The position numbers and the translations under genes were made by a program. This document shows, piece after piece, positions 1-8,691 of a DNA stretch of 55,706 nt; the first letter of the stretch is position 1, and each line of letters opens with the position of its first letter. This stretch comes from Streptomyces sp. rh34 (GTDB lineage: Bacteria; Actinomycetota; Actinomycetes; Streptomycetales; Streptomycetaceae), in assembly GCF_002551245.1 (NCBI RefSeq), contig NZ_NTGZ01000015.1, positions 1 to 55,706 on the forward strand. The letters are read 5' to 3'. The notes beneath the pieces are model-generated. The model searched no databases. It was not told the DNA's origin and saw nothing but the letters and a program-made list of their open reading frames with translations.

Positions 1-53
1 AGCGGCCGGACGAACTCCCACTCAGCATCCGACAGTTCATGGCGACGTATCAC
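1..53 (-). CDS. IS5-family transposase, N-terminal fragment
   Basis: Only the first 17 codons of the transposase lie in the window, starting at a GTG whose complement is at 51-53. The RRHELSD.EWE pattern is typical of the N-terminal DUF4096 region of IS5-like transposases, which precedes the DDE catalytic domain. The catalytic residues are outside the window, so activity cannot be judged. The assignment rests on the short N-terminal motif together with the CTAG target duplication and the broken neighbouring gene. Confidence 0.5.
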   Translation of the reverse strand, partial: MIRRHELSDAEWEFVRP

Positions 54-94
54 GAAACCATGATCCACCAGCGACGATCATTTGAAGACACCGC
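1..94 (-). mobile_element. IS5-like insertion sequence, left-truncated by the window
   Basis: The minus strand from 53 down to 1 reads a GTG-started peptide beginning VIRRHELSDAEWEF. This matches the usual N-terminus of Streptomyces IS5-group transposases (DUF4096-like domain). The element edge appears to be at 94/95: the terminal sequence reads GGTGTCTTC outwards, and the adjoining CTAG at 95-98 fits the YTAR target duplication of IS5-type elements. The rest of the element lies outside the window, so the second inverted repeat cannot be seen. The insertion interrupts the sigma-factor gene to its right. Confidence 0.6.
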
Positions 95-314
95 CTAGGG
101 CGTCCAGACACACGTTGGTGGCGATGCGGTACACCCATGAGCGCAGGGACGACCTGCCCGCGAACTGCCCGGCATTCTGCCGAGCGCGGACGAGGGTCTG
201 CTGAGCGGCATCCTCGACTTCTGCGTACGACCCCAGCATGCGATAGCAGTAGCGAGCCAACTCGCCTCGGTACGCATCAAGTTCCAGCACCATCGCCCGC
301 GCCTTGTCACCCAT
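95..314 (-). pseudogene. ECF-type RNA polymerase sigma factor, 3' end lost to IS insertion
   Basis: From an ATG at 312-314 the frame encodes about 73 residues of sigma-70 region 2. It carries the pattern LARYCYRMLGS..EVEDAAQQT and then RSSLRSWVYRIATNVCLDAL, which is the core-polymerase and -10 binding helix region of ECF sigma factors. Similarity stops at LDALGG, where CTAG and the IS end begin; the few codons beyond come from the IS. Region 4 (-35 recognition) is absent. The product would be non-functional unless the rest of the gene is intact beyond the IS. Confidence 0.7.
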
Positions 315-505
315 GTCGCTTCCCCGCTCCCGAGGACGCGCCACCTCAGCACGTGGCCAGGCGTGCCCACCCGACCGGCATAACGATAGGGCTGCGAGCA
401 TGCGCGGCAATCCCGAGGGCGGGCAAAGAGCGACCGCGAGTGCCGCGACAAGGGGTCAGGTGGTGCGGAGCTGGTGCAAGGCGCTTGGTGAGGTCTGGAC
501 AACGA

Positions 506-536
506 CGAACCCCCGGGTCGATGACCTGGGGGTTCG
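506..536. terminator. Hairpin left of att-like repeat 1
   Basis: The 14-bp arms 506-519 and 523-536 pair with one G-T and close a 3-nt loop. The hairpin lies 5 bp left of the tRNA-derived core at 541. That is the same relative position as the terminator of the intact tRNA-Gly at 30560-30586, so it is probably the ancestral tRNA terminator. Confidence 0.6.
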
Positions 537-540
537 TGAA

Positions 541-710
541 GAGCGGGTGACGAGAATCGAACTCGCGCTCTGAGCTTGGGAATCAACGGTGCTTGGGCGG
601 TCGCATCCCCTACGACCTGCATGTTTGGTCGAGACGCGCGAGGTTGGCCTGGCCTCCAGGCGCCGTACTTGACCGCTGTTGTCCGCTTCGCTGGGCACGG
701 ATGGGGCACG
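541..710. repeat. att-like repeat 1 (tRNA-Gly 3' end plus 128-bp arm)
   Basis: Positions 541-582 reproduce the 3'-terminal 42 bp of the tRNA-Gly at 30594-30635, up to the anticodon loop. Positions 583-710 form an arm shared with four other copies. Its outer blocks are nearly identical between copies: the start, TCAACGGT, and the end, CGCTGTTGTCCGC followed by GGGCACGGATGGGGCACG. The middle varies but its length does not. The terminal block holds two GGGCACG words 11 bp apart, which could be integrase arm sites. This copy marks the left edge of cassette A. Confidence 0.85.
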
Positions 711-820
711 ACCCGGAGAGATCGGACGCCACGTCCGGAGGCGCCCGGCTCTCGCCCGCGCGGAGCCGTGCCCGGCACCAGCCTCCACTGCGCCCGGTCC
801 CCAGAGGTCTCTGACGCTGG

Positions 821-1570
821 TCATTCCGCTTTGCTTAGCAGTTTGATGACGGCGTCCTTCAGGTCGTCATCCGACAAATCCTCCGGCTCCTTGAACTGCG
901 GATCGATGGAGTAGTCCTCCAGCAGCGAGAAGACACGATCGAGAAGAGTTTCCAACGGATCGCGGACCCGCTCGCCCTGCTGTTGCGAACGACGACGTGC
1001 GTCGAGCCAACCGACGGCAAATTCCGCCCCCGTGCAGCGTCCGGCTGCTAGATCTCTCATAAGTGCCAGCTGCAGGCCCGTGGCGGTGGCCTCAGGAACG
1101 TCCCTCGGGTACTTCCAGGCGATGTGTCCGGGAGGAAACGATCGCGCGGTCGACTCCAGAGCGGGCCATTTCCGTGCTGCTGACCGAGCGTAACGGGCGA
1201 AGCGAGCACGCGCCTGGTCCACTCCCTCCGGCGCCGCTCCCGCGAGGAACTCCGACGTACCGGCGACCAAGGCGTAGCCCGGCCCGGGAAAGAGGACCGC
1301 GCCCTCCAGGTTCGCAGCGACGAGCAGAAGATCCGCAGGCAGCGAGACAAGGCCCGGATCGGCCGGCGGAAGACTCTCCGCAGAGGCGATTGCCCCGGCG
1401 GAGGGGTGAATCACCAGGACGGCGTCGGCGCCCGCAGTCCGGCATCCCTGGGTGATACGCCTGACGAGAGAGTCGTCCGTGCGACTGCCTGCCGGCACCG
1501 GGGTGACCTTCTTCTCTCCTGCCGCGAGCCATTGTCCGCTGAAGGCGCCCTGCCTGTCGAGAACAGTCAT
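821..1570 (-). CDS. Colicin D immunity-like protein
   Basis: The product is about 249 residues from ATG 1568-1570; a longer start at 1609 would overlap the upstream toxin gene. The C-terminal 80 residues carry the pattern AEFAVGWLDARR.S..GERV..PLE..LDRVF, then LLEDYSIDP and DLSDDDL. This resembles the colicin immunity domain (Colicin_immun) found beside actinobacterial colicin D-like toxins. The N-terminal part (about 150 residues) is not recognised. It follows the toxin gene by 32 bp in the same direction, as expected for an immunity protein that binds and blocks the secreted tRNase in self cells. Confidence 0.7.
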   Translation of the reverse strand: MTVLDRQGAFSGQWLAAGEKKVTPVPAGSRTDDSLVRRITQGCRTAGADAVLVIHPSAGAIASAESLPPADPGLVSLPADLLLVAANLEGAVLFPGPGYALVAGTSEFLAGAAPEGVDQARARFARYARSAARKWPALESTARSFPPGHIAWKYPRDVPEATATGLQLALMRDLAAGRCTGAEFAVGWLDARRRSQQQGERVRDPLETLLDRVFSLLEDYSIDPQFKEPEDLSDDDLKDAVIKLLSKAE

Positions 1571-1602
1571 GGCACTTCCAGTTCCGCCCTCGTTCGACCC
1601 AA

Positions 1603-4600
1603 TCACCATAGGAACCCTTTATCGATGATGCTTTGAAATTGCTTGTCGCCCAGTTTATAGCCCGACCAGAATTTTCCGGTGTCCGCGTGCAGCATGACCA
1701 TCTTCTGAGTGGTCGGGTCAATGAAGCCGATCGCTTGCCCTTGGCCTCTGTAGTCGAATCGGTAAATCTTCGTGTCATCCGCTTTTATGTGAGCTCGCAT
1801 GCTATCTTCGAACCTCTGGAGATTCGCCTTTTTGAGATTGCCCGGCTCGTCCAAGAAGTCTCCCGCATGGGCGTGAAATTTCTTGCTCATCACGCTCTGG
1901 CTGGAGAAGTCGGCTTTTTCTTCCCACCCTCCTCGGGGGCAGGGTCCGAGCCCCAGCGGATCGGACCAGGTGTGGGGGTTGTGGACGTAGGTACGGGGAT
2001 TGGGCGCGGGCGAAAGACCGAGAGGGTCGGCTGTGAGGTAGCGCGCGGTCTGCGGATCGTAGTGCCGATGGTGGTTGTAGTGCAGGCCGCTCTCCGGGTC
2101 GTAGTACTGGCCGGGAAAGCGGAGCGGCGTGTAGGTCGTGCTGTCCCTCGGCCATGTCGTGCTGCCCCAGAGAGCCGCGCGGGACTGCCACCCCACGTTC
2201 CCGGTCTCATCGATGAGTTCGGTGGGGGTGCCAATCAGGTCGGTGGCGATCGCGAAGAATCGCTCGTCGATCACGTCCTGGCGCGTGTTCGAGGAAAGAA
2301 TGCGCTCGGTCTGGGCGAGAGGGCGAATGCCGTCGTGATCCCAGGTGAGGGTGACCGGTCGAGGAAGCTCCGGAGACAACGTGGTCTGCTCGCAGAGCGT
2401 GGTGCCGTCCCAGGAGAAACGGATCTCCTCACCCGTGGGGTCACCCGTGTCGGACAGCCGGACTTTGCTTGTGCGGCGGCCAAGGGGGTCATAGCGGTAG
2501 AGCCACGTGATGTCGTCCGGGGTGGTCACCGATGTCAGGCGGTCCTCGACGTCCCACGTGTACCGCCAGGTGTCGGGCTTGCGGGACAGCCGTGTCTTCC
2601 GGCGGACGGTGACCCGGCCCAGAGCATCGTGCTCGAACCGGATCGCGCCGGCGTGAATGATCTCCGTGCCGGTGTAGGAACGGGGCCCCGTAGCCTCCTG
2701 GCCGGGATGGGAGGCAGTCCAGGACGCGGAAGTCTGATTTCCGTCGGCATCGTAGGCGTAGTTCTCGGCCCACCGGTCCGCCGTAACGGACACGACCCGG
2801 CCGACAGCGTCCAGGGTGAAGCGCGACATGCCGCGCAGTGTGTCGTCGACTGCCGTGAGCCGGTCGTCGGCGTCGTAGGTGTAGGACCGGCGGTTCACTG
2901 TGTCTTCGCCACGGAAGATGTGTTGTGCGACCAGCCTTCCAGCGTCGTCCCACGCCGAGTCGAAGGTCAGCTCGGGCCCGAGGCGCGCGTCAGTTCGCGG
3001 CCCGCCAGGTCGTGGGTGAATGCGATGGTCCGGCTGCCGCTGATCAGCTCGGTGAGCCGGTCGGAGGAGTCATAGGCGTACCTGGTGCGCTGACCGGTGG
3101 GTGTCATGCGCTCGGTCCGGCGGCCCAGCGCATCGTAGGTATAGGTGGTGACACGGCCGTCGGCTATCTCTGCTTTCACACGGCCGATTCGGTTGTACTG
3201 ATAGAGCAGTTCGCTCTCCGGCCCCGCAGCATGGAGCAGGCGCCCGGCTCGGTCGTAGGAGAAGGTCGTCACCGCGCCCGCCGCGTCCTTGCGGGTCACT
3301 CGGCCGCACGCGTCGCGTTCGTACGTGATGGACTCACCCAGCGGGTTGGTGCGCGTGACTACCTGTCCGGCAGCGTCCGACTCGTAAGTGAGCGTGCGGC
3401 CGTCGAAGTCCGTCTCCGAAACGAGCCGCCCCGCAGGGTCGCGTGTGTACGACCACACCGAGCCCAGCGTGTTCCGGACCTGCGTGAGGTTGAGTTCGCC
3501 ATCGTGCTGGAACTCGAAACTCGCTCCGTCAGGTGACCTGCTCGCCGAGAGAAGATCGAAGTGCGTGTACTCGAAGTGGGATTCCCGTCCGAGCGCGTCG
3601 ACGTGACGCGTACAGTTCCCTTCGCCGTCGTAGGCCCAGGACTCCTTGGAACCGTCAGGGGTGGTGCGACCGGCCAGTTCTCCGTCGGCTGACCATTCCA
3701 GGACCGTGGTCGCACCCAGTGCGTCGGTTATCCGGACAGGGCGACCCAGGAGGTCCCGCTGGTAGCGGGTGGTGGCACCGACGGCGTCCGTGACCGCCAC
3801 GGGCTGCCCTGACGCATTGCACCGTATCGAGGTGACCGCTCCGAGCGGGTCGGTCTTCCCGGTCAGGAATCCGGCAGCGTCATAGGTGTAGCGCGTTGTG
3901 TTGCCCATGGGATCGGTGACGGCGGTTCGATTACCGCGGTCGTCGAACTCCTGCAGCCAACGAGCACCGTCCTGAGCCGTGTATTGAGTCGGCAGGCCGA
4001 GCTGATCGAAGACGATGCGCTCCTCACTGCCGTCGGGATGGAGGACCGCGGTCTGTCTCCCCTCCCCGTCGTACTGGTGAGTTGTGGCGCGACCGAGTGG
4101 GTCGGTGAGCGTGAGCAGCCTTCCGCGGGCGTCGTGAGTGAAGCGAGTGGTACGGCCGAGCGGGTCCGTCGTGGAGAGGATGCGGCTGCCTCTGCCGACG
4201 AGATAGCGGGTGGTGTGACCGCGCGCGGTCGTCAGAGAGGTCGTGCGGTGGCCGGTTGCCGTGTCCGGATCGCTGTAGGCGAGGGTCATCTGCAGGTGAC
4301 CGCCCTCACCTCCCTGTGCGATCACGCGGTCGTTGTTGTCGTAGGTGTAGTCGTAGCGGTGGTTGTTGGAGTCGATCCAGGCGGTGATCCGCCCCCGATC
4401 GTCGTAGATGAAGGTGAGTGTGGCGCCGGACGGTTTCGTGACGGTGGTGAGATCGCCACCCGTGTAGCCGTAGGACCTGATGGGGATGGCTGCCCCGGTC
4501 TCATCTCTCACACTCAGCACGGTGATCCCCGTTTCGGTGCTGGTGAGCGAGAGGCGGTACCCGGCGGAGTGGACGAGTTCCTGCGGTGTCCCGTCGTCGG

Positions 4601-6275
4601 TGCGGTCGATGCTGATGGCGTTGTCGTTGCGGTCACCGATCTGGACGAGCCAGGCGGTTCCGTCTTGGCCGGGTTCCGTTCCGTGAGGGGCGGAGAAGTA
4701 CTTGGTCAGTCGAGTGTCGGGGTCGGTAAGGGTGTAGTCACCGGTTTCATCACGGTTCAGGGAATTCCGTGAGGTGCCGGATTCCGGGTGGGTGGGCAAC
4801 CCGGGCAAGGGGTGGGGGTAAGTGATGAGCAGGCCGTCGGCGGTGACGTGAATGACGCCGTTGGCGTCGATCTCCAGGCGTTCGTCGACGGTGGAGGACC
4901 AGGAGGGTCCGAAGAACCGGCCAGCTGTGTATCCGGACTCGAAGCGACGCGTGAATGTCAGGGGCAGTACGCCGGGGAGCCTCACGTCGGTCTGAGGAAG
5001 GAACATGCGGCCGGAGGCGAGGTCGACCGGGTCGGTTCCCCCGCTGGTGCGCTCGCTGTCGGGCCGGTTGTGAGTTCCTTCGGGTGAACGGTTCTCCAGC
5101 TTGCGGGCGTCGGAGGCGATGTCGGCGGCCTCCTTCACCGCCCGGGCGCCCTTGACGCCGGCCCCGGCGCCGCCGGTGGCAACCGTGAGGGCGGCATCGG
5201 GGAGAAGCCGGCCGAAGCCTTCGGCGGGGTCCTTCATGAAGTCGTCGATCATCTGCTTGCCGGTGCCCCAGGGGTCGTTGGCGACCCGGACGAGCCCGGC
5301 GGCGGTGTTGTTGAGCGCGAGCCCGTATTCGGCGGGGTGGGTGATGTTGTACGGGTCCGTGGGGTTGACGCTGCGCGCGAAGTTCAGGATGCCGGCCGCG
5401 CCCTTGACGACGCCGCCGGCGATGTGGGTCTGGATCACCTGGTACTCGGTGAGGCCGTCCATGGCCTGCTCGGCGTACCGGGGCTTCGCCGGTGCGGTGT
5501 CCCGCGCCGCCGTTACCGCCTTGCGGGCGGTATCGGCCGCCGTGTTGCGCTGCTTACGCGCCTCCGCGAGCAGCTCTTGCGCCTCCTCCATCCGCCCCGT
5601 GCCCGGATCACTGAACGCGCCGGGCTTCGGCGGCAGAGTGGAGGGATCGCGCTCGTCGGAGGGCTTGGCGTTGTAGGCGTCGACGGCCTTGTTGTACGTG
5701 GTCGTCTTCTCGTTGTACGCGTCCCTGGCGTCCTCGGACGCCTTGGTCCCGGCCTTCCACTTGTCGATCGCGGTCTGCGCCTGCCCCTGCGCCCACTCGA
5801 CGGTCCCGGCGAAGGAGTCGAGCGCGGCGGCGGCCTTCTCGAAGGCGTCGGCGGCCTTGAACCACTTGGGCGGCTCGATCGAGACCGAGTTCCGGAAGGC
5901 ATCAGCGGCCTGCCCCTTGAGTGCGGAGGAGTCCACGCCTTTGAGCCCGCCGCCGACCTTGTCGAACGAGCCCTGGAGGTTGCGTAGATGGGTGGCGCTG
6001 GAACGGACCTTGGACGGGCTGCCGTAGATGAGCTTGGTCTTGTCCTCGGTCTGCCCGAGGTCCATCTCGTCGACCTCGGCGCCCATCCGGTTCGCCACGG
6101 ACCGGGACTTCTCCCGGACCCAGTCCGCCCCGGACTCCCAGCCGGCGTCCTCCAGGCGGTCACCGGTCCAGTTCCCGGCGTCCTCGACCCGGTCACCGGC
6201 CCACTCGACGCCGTCCTCGATCGCGTCCTCGACGACATCGGGCGTGATGTCACTGACGAAATCCTTGAACCCCAT
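1603..6275 (-). pseudogene. Type VII-secreted YD-repeat (Rhs-like) toxin with colicin D-like C-terminus, one frameshift
   Basis: The reading frame is split. 6275 to 2967 encodes 1102 residues, and the rest continues in another frame to 1603. Rejoining near 2967-2995 restores LGPELTFDSAW into the next YD repeats, so one base is missing there. The N-terminal 320 residues form a long helical T7SS-type export region. A DUF6531-type start (TDPVDLASGRM, LPGVLPLTF) follows, then about 20 YD repeats (YDA.GR, YTYD) and the Rhs end motif (YDPESGLHYNHHRHYDP, YLTADPLGL). The last 110 residues (KKFHAHAGDF, N.KKANLQRFEDS, KFWSGYKL) match the colicin D tRNase family. The shift may be a sequencing error. Confidence 0.8.
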
Positions 6276-6278
6276 GGC

Positions 6279-6932
6279 CTAGCTCCCCCCGCCGCCCTGA
6301 TCTTGCTGCTGTCGGGCGCGTTCCTCGGGTGAGGGCCCGAATGTGTCGTCCACGGACCGGTCGAACGCCTCCTGGTCCACACCGAACATCTCGTTGAGCT
6401 GGTCGGCCTGACGTCCGCCGTTCCCCTCGGTGACGAGCGCCCGGCCGGTGTCCTTCCAGGTCTGCCCGGCCTCGTCTGCCGTCCGCTCGAACGACTCCTG
6501 GCTGTAGTCGGGGCTCAGATAGTCGGGGGTCAGCACATCCCCCCACCCCTGCTGCACGATCTCGTCCTCGGAGGCGTGCGGATTCCCGACACCGGCGTTC
6601 ACGGCGATCTTCAGCGTGCCCTGGACGTACTGGTCCTCCTCCCACACGATCCCCGCCGCGAGCCCGAGCTTCGCCGCGATCGCGTTGGCGTCCTGGACCA
6701 GCGCCCGGACTCCCCACTCCCACCGCTCGCAGAAGTCCTCGAAGTCCACCGACAGCCCGTGATGCCCGGCCTCCATCCCGGTCATCGACAGCTCCGAAAG
6801 CCCCTTGCCCAGCACCGCCCCCGTACCAGTGCCGATCTCCTTCAACTCCGCCACGGCCTCACGCAGCCCGGTGGTGATCTGCTGAACACTGATCGGATCG
6901 ACGTTGAGGTCCTCCGCCCCCGTACCGCTCAC
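6279..6932 (-). CDS. T7SS/WXG100-like accessory protein of the YD-repeat toxin
   Basis: This is a 217-residue acidic, mainly helical protein encoded 3 bp upstream of the toxin gene. It starts at ATG 6932, overlapping the stop of the SseB-like gene by 4 bp. The first 100 residues (ISVQQITTGLREAVAELKEIG, then a DFEDFCERWEWGV pattern) look like the ESX-type helical proteins encoded next to large actinobacterial T7SS effectors. No catalytic motif is visible. Its position suggests a secretion partner or chaperone that pairs with the N-terminal helical region of the toxin. That role is inferred from context. Confidence 0.6.
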   Translation of the reverse strand: MSGTGAEDLNVDPISVQQITTGLREAVAELKEIGTGTGAVLGKGLSELSMTGMEAGHHGLSVDFEDFCERWEWGVRALVQDANAIAAKLGLAAGIVWEEDQYVQGTLKIAVNAGVGNPHASEDEIVQQGWGDVLTPDYLSPDYSQESFERTADEAGQTWKDTGRALVTEGNGGRQADQLNEMFGVDQEAFDRSVDDTFGPSPEERARQQQDQGGGGS

Positions 6933-7396
6933 AGGTCATGCCCCCTGTCCGCTTCGTCCGCGTCGACGGCGACGGCATCCGGAACGATCCCCACCACCGG
7001 CGGAAACAACATCGCCCCGTCCGGATCGGCCACATTCACCGCGACCCCGGCCGGCACCCCCATGGCCGGAATGACCTCATCCAGCAACCGCGCGCCCCGG
7101 AACACGGCATACTCCCAGGCCCTCTCCGTAGCCCCGGCCCCGTGCATACCGGTCCGAGCCTCGACGAACCGGGCCAAAGCCGCTTCATCGGTGAACCCGC
7201 ACACCCACCGCACCCCACCGAACTCGGCGGTCCAGAGCCCACCACGGTCGAACGGCACCAGCACCAACGACCGCCGTAGCTCACCCACCAGAGCCTGCGG
7301 ATCACCGACCCCCGCCCGCCGCTCGGCTATCCGATCCGCCAGCGCTGCCTCGTCACCCACTGGAAGCCCTCCCGGCCCGCGAGCTGTGACCTTCAC
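6929..7396 (-). CDS. SseB-like N-terminal domain protein
   Basis: This protein of about 155 residues probably starts at GTG 7394-7396. The central pattern LVPFDRGGLWTAEFGGVRWVCGFTDEAAL and the ending GARLLDEVIPAMGVPAGVAVNVADPDGAMLFPP are typical of the SseB-like domain family. That family often occurs beside T7SS substrates in Streptomyces. It is the first gene of an operon with 4-bp and 3-bp junctions to the accessory and toxin genes. A possible role as a secretion chaperone is inferred from this arrangement. The promoter should lie between 7397 and the hairpin near 7491. Confidence 0.65.
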   Translation of the reverse strand: MKVTARGPGGLPVGDEAALADRIAERRAGVGDPQALVGELRRSLVLVPFDRGGLWTAEFGGVRWVCGFTDEAALARFVEARTGMHGAGATERAWEYAVFRGARLLDEVIPAMGVPAGVAVNVADPDGAMLFPPVVGIVPDAVAVDADEADRGHDL

Positions 7397-7490
7397 TTCC
7401 GCACACGCTAGAGCACCACGCCCACCCGCAACCACGCGGTTCCAGCTGTCCGCACGGCCTCCACACACGAGTCAGAGCCGGCGCTGAACG

Positions 7491-7522
7491 CAAAAGGGCC
7501 CTGGTCATCGACCAGGGCCTTT
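7491..7522. terminator. Hairpin left of att-like repeat 2
   Basis: Near-perfect arms GGGCCCTGGTC and GACCAGGGCC flank a 3-nt loop, bordered by A-rich and T-rich ends. It occupies the position that the tRNA terminator has relative to the tRNA-derived core, with the core starting 7 bp further right. Confidence 0.65.
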
Positions 7523-7528
7523 ATCGAA

Positions 7529-7698
7529 GAGCGGGTGACGAGAATCGAACTCGCGCTCTGAGCTTGGGAATCAACGGTTCTTGGGCTGCCAGAGGGGCTA
7601 TGACCTGCGCTTTCCCATGAGGGAGCTTGGGTTTCCATGGTCTCTGGAAGCTGTACCTGACCGCTGTTGTCCGCTCTGCCGGGCATGGATGGGGCACG
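7529..7698. repeat. att-like repeat 2 (tRNA-Gly 3' end plus 128-bp arm)
   Basis: The first 42 bp equal the tRNA-Gly 3' end. The following 128 bp share the fixed outer blocks (TCAACGGT, GACCTG, CTGACCGCTGTTGTCCGC, terminal GATGGGGCACG) and have a divergent middle. It separates cassette A from cassette B. Total length is 170 bp, as in the other four copies. Confidence 0.85.
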
Positions 7699-7751
7699 AG
7701 GTCAGCGGTGCTGCGGACTCTGCCAGGGGGTGCTCCGGGTGGGCCGGCGCG

Positions 7752-8153
7752 TCAGAGAGGGATGATGCGGACCTGGTCTCCGCAGAGTTTGGTCATGTCG
7801 TCGCTGTCGGAGGTCAAGAGGGCGACGGGTTTCTGCTGACGCAGGGCGACCTCGGCGACCGTGGCGTCGATGGCGTACTTGTGTCCGTGCAGCCCAGCCC
7901 CTTTGACGAGTTCTGCTGCCGCTTTCGCCGCTTGTTCGGTGACCGGCTCCACCTTGACGCGGGAGAGGGCCCAGTTCAGACGGGGCATGTTGGTGCGGGA
8001 GTGAGTGACTTCCACGATGGTGTTGGCCCCGATCGCCAGGTCGGCGCCCATGTCGTGGAAGACCTGAAGCATCGCTAGGAGCTTGCGGTCCTGCGCGATC
8101 CAGGCGGAGAGCCCTTCCGAGTCCAGGATGACGGTTTCGATGCGCTCGCTCAC
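7752..8153 (-). CDS. vapC: VapC-like PIN-domain toxin, copy 1
   Basis: This 133-residue protein from GTG 8151-8153 carries the acidic PIN residues in the right order: the first strand ends VILDSEGL, then a Glu in TIVEVTHSR, an Asp in YAIDATVAEVAL and an Asp in LLTSDSDDM. The family are Mg2+-dependent RNases that cleave tRNA or rRNA. It overlaps the upstream antitoxin gene by 4 bp, so the two are translationally coupled. Its 3' end lies 53 bp from the end of att-like repeat 2. A diverged copy at 17491 differs at about 17 of 133 positions. Confidence 0.85.
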   Translation of the reverse strand: MSERIETVILDSEGLSAWIAQDRKLLAMLQVFHDMGADLAIGANTIVEVTHSRTNMPRLNWALSRVKVEPVTEQAAKAAAELVKGAGLHGHKYAIDATVAEVALRQQKPVALLTSDSDDMTKLCGDQVRIIPL

Positions 8154-8398
8154 GCGGCGTCCGCGTTATCGGAGGAACCGGCAGCACCGAAGATCTTCGA
8201 GCGGGCCTCGGTAAGCTCCTCGTCCCTGAAGGGGCCGTGTTCTTCCTCATGGCGGCGGAGGTCGTCGCCCAGGAGCTGGTGCCGGATCTGGCGGGCTACG
8301 GCCTCCGCCACGTAGCCGGAGACGTTGTCCGTGAGCTTGCGGAGCTCCGCCACCTGGTCGCTGGGGAGCGTGACGGTGATACGAGTCGTCGATGACAT
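8150..8398 (-). CDS. vapB: VapB-like ribbon-helix-helix antitoxin
   Basis: The 82-residue product starts at ATG 8396-8398. Its N-terminus (STTRITVTLPSDQVAELRKL) is a ribbon-helix-helix DNA-binding strand and helix. The C-terminal half is acidic and polar (DLRRHEEEHGPF..EEL.EAR), as expected for the tail that wraps a PIN toxin. The gene is immediately upstream of vapC with a 4-bp overlap. By analogy the complex would repress its own promoter between 8399 and about 8470. This copy is intact, unlike the one at 17889-18088. Confidence 0.8.
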   Translation of the reverse strand: MSSTTRITVTLPSDQVAELRKLTDNVSGYVAEAVARQIRHQLLGDDLRRHEEEHGPFRDEELTEARSKIFGAAGSSDNADAA

Positions 8399-8603
8399 AC
8401 TCAGAGCATACCGGAGTATGCGTGAAGTCGAACGCGATGGCTGTCCAGGTTCCGACCGAGTAGCTGCGAAGCCAGTCAAGTGTTAATGCGGATGCATCTG
8501 TGAGTTCGCCGCGAGGGAGACCTGTGCTTTCAAGAGTCGATGAGGTGCGTAAACAGTGTGCCCAGGTCTCCCTGTTGGCGCCGTAGCGTCAGGTTGAGGA
8601 GTT

Positions 8604-8620
8604 GAGTACTGCAAGTACTC
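8604..8620. promoter_or_regulatory. Perfect 7-bp inverted repeat upstream of the methylase gene
   Basis: GAGTACT at 8604-8610 and AGTACTC at 8614-8620 flank GCA. It lies about 70 bp upstream of the likely methylase start and inside the intergenic region shared with the divergent vapB. The methylase carries its own N-terminal helix-turn-helix, so this could be an autoregulatory operator. That is inference from position and symmetry only. Confidence 0.4.
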
Positions 8621-8691
8621 ATGGAGTTTTCTCGAGAGGGGCGTTCTACGCTCACACCCAACGAACGGCCCGCCAGGGCCACTTCGAAGGG

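Noticed and set aside
541..582. Truncated tRNA-Gly copies (also at 7529, 11417, 17265, 18120) as tRNA genes
   Set aside because: They end inside the anticodon loop and lack the D-arm and 5' acceptor, so they cannot fold into tRNAs; they fit attachment-site duplications.
2967..2995. Programmed ribosomal frameshift in the YD toxin
   Set aside because: No slippery heptamer or downstream structure is evident; a mutation or sequencing error is simpler.
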